From Gemmatimonadota bacterium (GTDB taxonomy: Bacteria > Gemmatimonadota > Gemmatimonadetes > Gemmatimonadales > Gemmatimonadaceae), in the NCBI GenBank assembly GCA_028287225.1, contig JAQBPZ010000081.1, forward strand, positions 1 to 13,632: a stretch of 13,632 nt of DNA. Reading direction: 5' to 3'. Below are positions 1-4,740 of the stretch, piece by piece (position 1 is the stretch's first letter; every line of letters starts with the position of its first letter). A model generated the notes under the pieces. That model did no database searches. It saw only the letters and a program-made list of their open reading frames with translations, and was not told where the DNA came from. The translations under genes and the position numbers were made by a program.

Positions 1-1
1 G

Positions 2-505
2 ATGGCGACCAGCGTGCAGGGGATCTACGCCATCGGCGACGTGGCCGGCCCGCCGATGCTCGCCCACAAGGGGGAGCGCGAGGGGATGATCGTGGCCGAG
101 GTGATCGCGGGCCACCATGCGCAGGAGCTGGACTACACGAACGTGCCGGGCGCCACGTACTGCCACCCGGAGGTCGCCTCGGTGGGCCTCACGGAGGCGC
201 AGTGCAAGGAGAAGAAGCTCGAGTACAAGGTGGGCAAGTTCCCCTTCTCGGCGAACGGCCGCGCGCGCACGTCGGGCGAGACCGAGGGCTTCGTCAAGAT
301 CATCCGCGGCGCGAAGTACGGGGAGATCATCGGGGCCCACATCGTCGGCGCGCACGCGACCGAGATGATCCACGAGCTCGTGATGGCGCGGACCAACGAG
401 TACACGGTCGAGGAAGTCGACCTGGCCATCCACGCGCATCCCACGCTGAGCGAGGCGATCGCCGAGGCGGCGCTGGACTCGATGGGGAAGATGATCCACG
501 CCTGA
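2..505 (+). CDS. lpdA: Dihydrolipoyl dehydrogenase (E3), C-terminal part, cut by window start
   Basis: This is the last 167 residues of a dihydrolipoamide dehydrogenase, the cytoplasmic FAD enzyme that reoxidises dihydrolipoyl groups on 2-oxoacid dehydrogenase or glycine cleavage complexes using NAD+. The visible part starts in the FAD-binding segment (YAIGDVAG at residues 9-16, then PMLAHKG), where the aspartate normally contacts FAD. It continues through the dimerisation domain. The active-site signature HAHPTLSE lies at visible residues 144-151; H146 and E151 correspond to the His-Glu pair that works across the dimer interface. Full-length family members have about 460-480 residues, so roughly 300 residues, including the redox CxxxxC disulfide, lie upstream of the window. 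The ATG at base 2 is an internal methionine, not the start. The gene ends with TGA just 5 bp before the repeat element at 511. A related flavoprotein disulfide reductase is possible, but the C-terminal motif fits E3 best. Confidence 0.95.
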   Translation: MATSVQGIYAIGDVAGPPMLAHKGEREGMIVAEVIAGHHAQELDYTNVPGATYCHPEVASVGLTEAQCKEKKLEYKVGKFPFSANGRARTSGETEGFVKIIRGAKYGEIIGAHIVGAHATEMIHELVMARTNEYTVEEVDLAIHAHPTLSEAIAEAALDSMGKMIHA

Positions 506-510
506 ACGGC

Positions 511-718
511 AACGAGTAGCGAGTAACGAGTAACTGTCACCCCGCAGGAGCGAGCAGCGCGAGCGAGTGTCGGGGTCACTGTCCTGTGCTTTGTGCCAAT
601 CTCGGTACGCGAGGACTGGCCGCCACAAATCACGGGACGCTGCCCCCGACACTCGCTTCGCTCCTGCGGGTGACATCCGCTCGGGACGTCCCTGGTTACT
701 CGTTACTCGCTACTCGTT
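511..718. repeat. Nested inverted-repeat element (outer 24 bp, inner about 32-40 bp)
   Basis: The outer arms 511-534 and 695-718 are perfect 24-bp reverse complements, built from three tandem heptamers CGAGTAR. Immediately inside lies a second imperfect inverted repeat. The left arm is 536-575 and the right arm is 643-674. They match as GTCAC(C)CCGCAGGAGCGA on one side and AGCGAGTGTCGGGG on the other, with an extra C and about seven extra bases in the left arm. A loop of about 67 bp (576-642) separates the inner arms. The transcript could fold into a long stem and might act as a bidirectional transcription end or RNA stabiliser; that role is inference. It resembles a palindromic dispersed element (REP or MITE-like) rather than an insertion sequence, since no transposase is present. 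Confidence 0.85.
513..533 (+). repeat. Three tandem heptamers CGAGTAR giving stops in all three frames
   Basis: Three contiguous heptamers (CGAGTAG, CGAGTAA, CGAGTAA) begin 8 bp after the lpdA stop codon. Because 7 is not a multiple of 3, their stop triplets at 517-519, 524-526 and 531-533 fall in three different reading frames. Any ribosome reading through lpdA would therefore stop whatever its frame. A mirror-image set on the minus strand (696-716) faces the lipoprotein gene. Confidence 0.85.
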
Positions 719-785
719 TTTCCGTTCTCGTTACTCGTTCTTCAGCTCTCGTCGCTCGTCATTCCGGACTCGCTACTCGTTTTTC
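705..785. repeat. Direct 18-bp repeat flanking degenerate 'actcg' copies
   Basis: An identical 18-base string, actcgctactcgtttttc, occurs at 705-722 and again at 768-785, with imperfect relatives such as ctcgttactcgttctt between them. On the minus strand the second copy encodes the last four residues (LKNE) and the TAG stop of the lipoprotein gene. The repeat has therefore spread into, or supplied, the coding end of that gene. Confidence 0.8.
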
Positions 786-1174
786 AGCGGCGCCTCCCGC
801 TCCGCCTCGGCGTCGAAGCTCCGGCACATCGGGTCGTAGCCCGAGGCGCTCGCCGAATGCGCGAGCTGCTGTCCGAGCTGGTTGAACTGCTCGCTCGAGA
901 ACTCGCGGCGGAGGCTGTCCTGGAGCCAGAGGAGCCGCGTGCGGAAGTCGGCGCCGAGGGCTCGCGCCACGCGGGCGTTCTCGCAGCGGATGCGCTGTTC
1001 CACGGGCGCGGGGTCCGCCACCCTGAACTCCTCGCGCATCAGGCGGGCGAGCCGGTCCATGGCGTGCGGGTGCGTCGCGAGCGTGGTGGGGCGTGCGGGG
1101 AGCGGGGGCGCCTCGCGGCAGGCGGCGAGCGCCAGGACGACCCAGGACGCGGTGGCGAGCGAGACGGTGCGCAT
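773..1174 (-). CDS. Small predicted lipoprotein of unknown function
   Basis: This 133-residue protein has a typical lipoprotein signal: a short basic start (MR), a hydrophobic core and the lipobox LAAC with the acylated cysteine at residue 19. The mature part is mostly charged and likely helical, and contains two further cysteines. I recognise no domain, so no function is assigned beyond likely membrane anchoring. I chose the ATG at 1174 because it gives a compact signal peptide and has a -10-like TAACTT box 7 bp upstream. An in-frame ATG at 1210 would add 12 residues (MAWTRADPNFPA) and has a good ribosome-binding site (GAGGG, 4 bp spacing), so it is a real alternative. The stop codon TAG lies inside a copy of the spacer repeat. 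The gene is divergent from lipB. Confidence 0.75.
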   Translation of the reverse strand: MRTVSLATASWVVLALAACREAPPLPARPTTLATHPHAMDRLARLMREEFRVADPAPVEQRIRCENARVARALGADFRTRLLWLQDSLRREFSSEQFNQLGQQLAHSASASGYDPMCRSFDAEAEREAPLKNE

Positions 1175-1181
1175 CGCGGGA

Positions 1182-1187
1182 AAGTTA
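1182..1187 (-). promoter_or_regulatory. -10-like box of the lipoprotein gene
   Basis: TAACTT reads on the minus strand and is followed by 7 bp and then ATG (1174). No TTGACA-like -35 box is visible at 16-18 bp spacing. If it is used, transcription would begin at or one base before the start codon, giving a leaderless mRNA. Confidence 0.4.
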
Positions 1188-1240
1188 GGGTCGGCGCGCG
1201 TCCACGCCATTCGTCCCTCACGTGCGCCGTGCGCCCGTCC

Positions 1241-1246
1241 TAGATT
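1241..1246 (+). promoter_or_regulatory. -10-like box of lipB
   Basis: TAGATT is separated from the lipB ATG by only six bases, GGAGGG. This G-rich run looks like a Shine-Dalgarno sequence but abuts the ATG, which is too close for normal pairing. The spacing instead places a transcription start on the A of ATG. No clear -35 hexamer is seen. Confidence 0.45.
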
Positions 1247-1252
1247 GGAGGG

Positions 1253-1963
1253 ATGCGCCGCCTCCTCGTTGCCGACCTCGGACTGCTGCCGTACGCGGAG
1301 GCGCTGGAGCTCCAGCGCGCCGTCGCGCGCGCGCGGATCAGCGGCGCCATCGGCGACGACCTCCTGCTCCTCGTGGAGCACCCGCCGGTGATCACGCTCG
1401 GCCGGGGCACGAAATCCGGCAACCTGCTGGCCGCACCGGCGCTGCTCGCGGCGCGCGGAGTGGAGCTGTTCGAGGTGGACCGCGGCGGCGACGTCACCTT
1501 TCACGGACCGGGGCAGCTCGTCGGGTATCCGATCGTCGACCTGAAGCAGCATCGGCGCGACCTGCACTGGTACCTCCGGCAGGTGGAGGAGGCGCTCATT
1601 CGCGGTCTCGCCGGCCTGGGCATCGCGGGGGAGCGAAACGTCGGGTTCACCGGCGTGTGGACCGGTGGCCGCAAGCTGGCGTCGATCGGCGTGCATGCCC
1701 GGGACTGGGTCACCTGGCACGGCTTCGCCCTCAATGTCACCACGGATCTCTCGTACTTCGACCTCATGGTGCCGTGCGGCATCGCCGAGGTCACGATGTC
1801 GTCGGTGGCGCGCGAGCTGGGGCTGGAAGGCGGGGCCACCACATCGCTCGCCCGGCAGGTGCGCGAGAGGGTCGTGGAGGGGTTCGCCGAGGTCTTCTCG
1901 CTGTCGCCGCTGGTGATGGAGCCGGTGGAGCTGGACCGCCTCGCCGCCAGCGTCGCACCGTGA
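1253..1963 (+). CDS. lipB: Octanoyl-[acyl-carrier-protein]:protein N-octanoyltransferase
   Basis: LipB moves an octanoyl group from acyl carrier protein to the target lysine of lipoyl domains in the cytoplasm; LipA then inserts sulfur to make lipoate. At 236 residues the protein is of normal family length. The substrate-pocket motif RGGDVTFHGPGQ spans residues 77-88. The catalytic pair is present: K141 in GGRKLASIGV and C175 in VPCGI, matching the Lys/Cys dyad of characterised LipB enzymes. The start at 1253 gives the expected N-terminus (MRRLLVADLG) and is preceded by a -10-like box. It shares a 78-bp divergent spacer with the lipoprotein gene and precedes the DUF2911 gene by 53 bp. The nearby lpdA uses the same cofactor. 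No lipA is visible in this window. Confidence 0.96.
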   Translation: MRRLLVADLGLLPYAEALELQRAVARARISGAIGDDLLLLVEHPPVITLGRGTKSGNLLAAPALLAARGVELFEVDRGGDVTFHGPGQLVGYPIVDLKQHRRDLHWYLRQVEEALIRGLAGLGIAGERNVGFTGVWTGGRKLASIGVHARDWVTWHGFALNVTTDLSYFDLMVPCGIAEVTMSSVARELGLEGGATTSLARQVRERVVEGFAEVFSLSPLVMEPVELDRLAASVAP

Positions 1964-2016
1964 ACGCGGGCCGCGTGCGGCGCGTTGTACAGGGAACATC
2001 CAACTTCGAGGGACGA

Positions 2017-2565
2017 ATGCAGAAGCTCACGTCAGTCATCGCTGGTGCGCTGCTCGTGGCCGGCGCCGTCGTGGCGCACGGACAGACCGTCACGCCCATG
2101 GCCACGGGACGCGGCGGGAGCGCGCACGTGCGCAGCACCTGGCAGGTGAACGGGGCCACGATCTCCATCGAGTACGGGCGGCCGAAGCTCAAGGGGCGCC
2201 CCGAGGGGGAGCTGATGCCGCTGGGCAAGCCCTGGCGCACCGGGGCGGACGTCGCGACCATCCTCACCACCGACCGCCCGCTCACCTTCGGCGCGGTGAC
2301 GCTGGCGCCGGGCCGCTACACCATCAACACGGAGCCCGGCCAGTCCGCATGGCAGCTCATCTTCGGCCGCCTGAAGACGCCCGACCAGTGGGGGGTGCCG
2401 TACCAGCCCGACCTGGAGATCGGGCGTGCGGCGGCCACCGTGTCGCGGGCGACGGTGCCGGACGAGGAGCTCACCTTCTACGTCGACCAGTCCAGCTCCG
2501 CGCCGGCGCTCCGGCTGCAGTGGGGGACGACGAGCGTGAGCGCGCCGTTCGTGGTGGGGAAGTAG
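2017..2565 (+). CDS. Secreted DUF2911 family protein
   Basis: This 182-residue protein has a Sec-type signal peptide (MQKLTSVIAGALLVAGAVVA), probably cleaved near residues 22-23. The mature domain carries the hallmarks of DUF2911 (PF11138): YGRPKLKGR at residues 53-61, WRTGAD at 73-78, and an LAPGRYTI segment near 96-103. DUF2911 proteins are small, probably beta-rich, exported proteins common in Bacteroidota and Gemmatimonadota. Their biochemical function is unknown, and none is claimed here. The start ATG has a good ribosome-binding site (GAGGG, 4 bp spacing), unlike most other genes in the window. It may be co-transcribed with lipB, 53 bp upstream. A strong hairpin begins 17 bp after its stop. 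Confidence 0.88.
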   Translation: MQKLTSVIAGALLVAGAVVAHGQTVTPMATGRGGSAHVRSTWQVNGATISIEYGRPKLKGRPEGELMPLGKPWRTGADVATILTTDRPLTFGAVTLAPGRYTINTEPGQSAWQLIFGRLKTPDQWGVPYQPDLEIGRAAATVSRATVPDEELTFYVDQSSSAPALRLQWGTTSVSAPFVVGK

Positions 2566-2581
2566 TCCGCTTCCGCACCGC

Positions 2582-2619
2582 CGCGGGCCCGAACGATTCG
2601 GCACTCGTTCGGGCCCGCG
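2582..2619 (+). terminator. Perfect 15-bp hairpin between the DUF2911 and helicase genes
   Basis: The arms 2582-2596 and 2605-2619 are exact reverse complements (CGCGGGCCCGAACGA on the left), with an 8-base loop TTCGGCAC. The position just after the DUF2911 stop suggests transcription termination, but there is no T-run after the stem; instead a TATATT box starts 3 bp later. The right arm lies between the expected -35 and -10 positions of the downstream promoter, so the palindrome could equally be a repressor operator. Confidence 0.65.
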
Positions 2620-2621
2620 CG

Positions 2622-2627
2622 TATATT
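2622..2627 (+). promoter_or_regulatory. -10 box of the helicase gene
   Basis: TATATT is a good match to the bacterial -10 consensus and is conspicuous in such GC-rich DNA. It lies 8 bp before the helicase ATG, with no Shine-Dalgarno sequence between, so transcription probably starts at or 1-2 bases before the start codon. The -35 position falls in the loop of the hairpin and does not match TTGACA. Confidence 0.55.
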
Positions 2628-2635
2628 CCGGGTCT

Positions 2636-4729
2636 ATGGCCGACGAGCCGCTTGTCTTCCGCCCGCGCCCGCGGGACATCGCCCCCGCCGACGACAGGCT
2701 CACCGCGACGCTGAACGAGGACCAGGCCCGCGCCGCGACCTTCGGCGACGGGCCGCTGCTCGTCATTGCCGGTGCGGGAACGGGCAAGACCCGCACGCTG
2801 ATCCACCGGGTGGCCGCCCTGATCGAGCGCGGCGTGCCCCCCGAGCGGATCCTCCTGCTGACCTTCACGCGCCGCGCCGCGGGCGAGATGCTGACGCGCG
2901 CCGAGAAGCTCGTCGGGGCGGCGGGGGCGCGGGTGCATGGCGGCACCTTCCACTCCATCGGCCATCGCCTGCTCCGCCAGTACGGCGCGGCCGCGGGGCT
3001 GCCGGCGGACTTCACCATCATGGACCAGGGCGATGCCGTGGACCTGATGCAGCTCGCCCGCGGCGCGCAGGGACATGCGAAGGGACAGAAGCGCTTCCCG
3101 AAGAAGGAGACGCTCCACTACCTCTACTCGCGCCACATCAACACCGAGCTGCCGCTCGACGCGCTGCTGCATCGCGAGTTCGCGCAGTTCGTGGAGTACG
3201 CGCCGCAGATCACCTCCCTGTTCGCCGACTACACCCTGCGGAAGCAGGAGCGCAATCTGGTGGACTACGACGACCTGCTCCTCTTCTGGGCGACGATGCT
3301 CGAGGTGTCGCCCGAGCTGCAGCGGCGGATCGCCGGCATGTACGACCACGTGCTCGTGGACGAGTACCAGGACACCAACCTGCTCCAGGCGCGCATCCTC
3401 CGCGGCATGTGCAGCGGGCACCGCCGCATCACCGTGGTGGGCGACGACGCGCAGAGCATCTACGCCTTCCGCGGGGCGCACTTCCGCAACATCCTCGACT
3501 TCCCGCGCCAGTTCCCCGGCACCACCATGGTGACCCTCGCGGAGAACTACCGCTCCACGTCGCCGATCCTCGACCTCAGCAACATCGTCATCTCGCGCGC
3601 CGAGGAACGGTTCACCAAGGAGCTCTACACCAGGCGAGAGGGCGGCGAGAAGCCCTGGCTCGTCACGGCGAAGGACGAGGCGCAGCAGACGCGCTTCGTC
3701 TGCGACCGCATCCTCCAGCTGCACGAGGGCGGCATTCCGCTGCGCGAGATGGCGGTGCTCTTCCGCGCGGGCTACATGTCCGCGGACCTCGAGATCGAGC
3801 TGGCGAACCGGAAGATCCCGTTCGAGAAGTGGGGCGGCCTCAAGTTCCTCGAGGCGGCGCACGTGAAGGACGTGCTGGCCTTCCTGCGCGTGTCCGAGAA
3901 CCCGCGCGACGAGGTGAGCTGGTACCGCATCCTGATGCTGATGCCCGGGATCGGCGACGTCACCGCCCGCGCGATGATGACCACGATGCAGGAGCGCGCG
4001 TGGGACCCGGACGCGTTCACGCACCTGATCGCCCCGCCCAAGGCGCGCGAGGCGCACCGCTCGCTCGCCGTGCTCCTGCGGCAGCTTCGCGGCGCCACGG
4101 GTCGCGAGGGCGAGGTGGCCGGCGCCAAGGTGGCGGGCGACATCGCGGCCGTGAGGGTGACGTACGACTCCATCCTCAAGGCCAAATACGACCGCCCCGA
4201 AGCCCGCCTGGCCGACCTGGACCAGCTGCGGACCATCGCGGCCGGCTACCCCTCGCGCACCACCTTCCTCGCCGCGCTCGCGCTGGACCCGCCCTCCAAC
4301 ACCCAGGACCTCGCGGGGGCGAGCGAGAGCGAGACCGACGCCCTGGTGCTCAGCACCGTGCACAGCGCGAAGGGCAAGGAGTGGAAGGCCGTCTTCGTCA
4401 TCTGGGCGGTGGACGGCTGGTTCCCCTCCTCGCGCGCGGTCGACGAGCCCGACGAGCTGGAAGAGGAGCGCCGCCTCATGTACGTGGCCCTCACGCGCGC
4501 CAAGGACGAGCTGGCGATCGTCTATCCGATGCAGGTGTATGGCTCCCGGCGCGGGGCGGAGTACACCTTCGACCAGCTCTCCCGCTTCCTGGACCGCGGC
4601 GTGCGAGCCACGATGCAGCGCGTGGTGGTGGAGGAGCCGGGCGACGTGCCCGCGCCCGAGCCCCTCACCGCTCCGGTAGTGGACCTGCGCGCCATCATGC
4701 GCGGACGTTTCGGACCTGCCGCCGGATAG
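2636..4729 (+). CDS. UvrD/PcrA/Rep-type superfamily 1 DNA helicase
   Basis: This is a 697-residue ATP-dependent 3'-to-5' DNA helicase of the UvrD family, expected to act in DNA repair or restart of replication. Motifs occur in the right order: Q-motif glutamine Q30, Walker A AGAGTGKT at 45-52, motif Ia LTFTRRAAGEM near 78-88, Walker B DEYQDT at 242-247, motif III GDDAQSIYAFRGA at 269-281, motif IV NYRST shortly after, motif V STVHSAKGKEW at 573-583, and motif VI YVALTRAKDEL at 616-626. All key catalytic residues are present. It is a little shorter than Escherichia coli UvrD (720) and its C-terminal tail is brief, so the UvrD/PcrA Tudor-like end is probably reduced or absent. I cannot say whether it is the main UvrD or an extra paralogue. 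The start is supported by the TATATT box 8 bp upstream. Confidence 0.93.
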   Translation: MADEPLVFRPRPRDIAPADDRLTATLNEDQARAATFGDGPLLVIAGAGTGKTRTLIHRVAALIERGVPPERILLLTFTRRAAGEMLTRAEKLVGAAGARVHGGTFHSIGHRLLRQYGAAAGLPADFTIMDQGDAVDLMQLARGAQGHAKGQKRFPKKETLHYLYSRHINTELPLDALLHREFAQFVEYAPQITSLFADYTLRKQERNLVDYDDLLLFWATMLEVSPELQRRIAGMYDHVLVDEYQDTNLLQARILRGMCSGHRRITVVGDDAQSIYAFRGAHFRNILDFPRQFPGTTMVTLAENYRSTSPILDLSNIVISRAEERFTKELYTRREGGEKPWLVTAKDEAQQTRFVCDRILQLHEGGIPLREMAVLFRAGYMSADLEIELANRKIPFEKWGGLKFLEAAHVKDVLAFLRVSENPRDEVSWYRILMLMPGIGDVTARAMMTTMQERAWDPDAFTHLIAPPKAREAHRSLAVLLRQLRGATGREGEVAGAKVAGDIAAVRVTYDSILKAKYDRPEARLADLDQLRTIAAGYPSRTTFLAALALDPPSNTQDLAGASESETDALVLSTVHSAKGKEWKAVFVIWAVDGWFPSSRAVDEPDELEEERRLMYVALTRAKDELAIVYPMQVYGSRRGAEYTFDQLSRFLDRGVRATMQRVVVEEPGDVPAPEPLTAPVVDLRAIMRGRFGPAAG

Positions 4730-4732
4730 TCT
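4727..4732 (+). promoter_or_regulatory. Possible -10 box overlapping the helicase stop codon
   Basis: TAGTCT begins on the TAG stop of the helicase gene and ends 8 bp before the next ATG, the same geometry as at lipB, the helicase gene and dnaE. The intervening GGGTGGTA could also serve as a weak ribosome-binding site, so simple co-transcription with the helicase gene is equally possible. Confidence 0.3.
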
Positions 4733-4740
4733 GGGTGGTA

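Larger units (their letters stand above)
506..772. other. Convergent intergenic spacer made of repeats
   Basis: This 267-bp non-coding spacer separates the 3' ends of lpdA (rightward) and the lipoprotein gene (leftward). Almost all of it is explained by the nested inverted repeat at 511-718 and by degenerate copies of the same 'actcg' repeats from 719 onward. I see no standard intrinsic terminator (GC stem followed by a T-run) for either gene. Short open frames across the spacer lack a recognisable start context or conserved sequence, and I treat them as chance. The central loop, about 576-642, has no recognisable motif. Confidence 0.75.

Noticed and set aside
511..718. Insertion sequence or miniature transposon with target duplication
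   Set aside because: No transposase and no convincing direct target-site duplication at the outer edges; I keep it as a palindromic repeat only.
511..787. CRISPR array
   Set aside because: Although repeats are present, the units are 7 bp or nested palindromes with no regularly sized spacers and no cas genes nearby.
567..885. Small open frames across the repeat spacer
   Set aside because: They translate the 'actcg' repeats into Ser/Arg/Tyr-rich repeats (such as TRYSFF), have no ribosome-binding site and no similarity I recognise.
1222..2016. Upstream extension of the DUF2911 frame across lipB
   Set aside because: It overlaps lipB in another frame and is Arg-rich without motifs. The ATG at 2017 has a ribosome-binding site and a clean signal peptide.
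3409..4740. Upstream extension of the GT-C-like protein frame through the helicase gene
   Set aside because: The 5' 444 codons of this frame are a shifted reading of the helicase. Hydrophobic, conserved-looking sequence begins only after the ATG at 4741.
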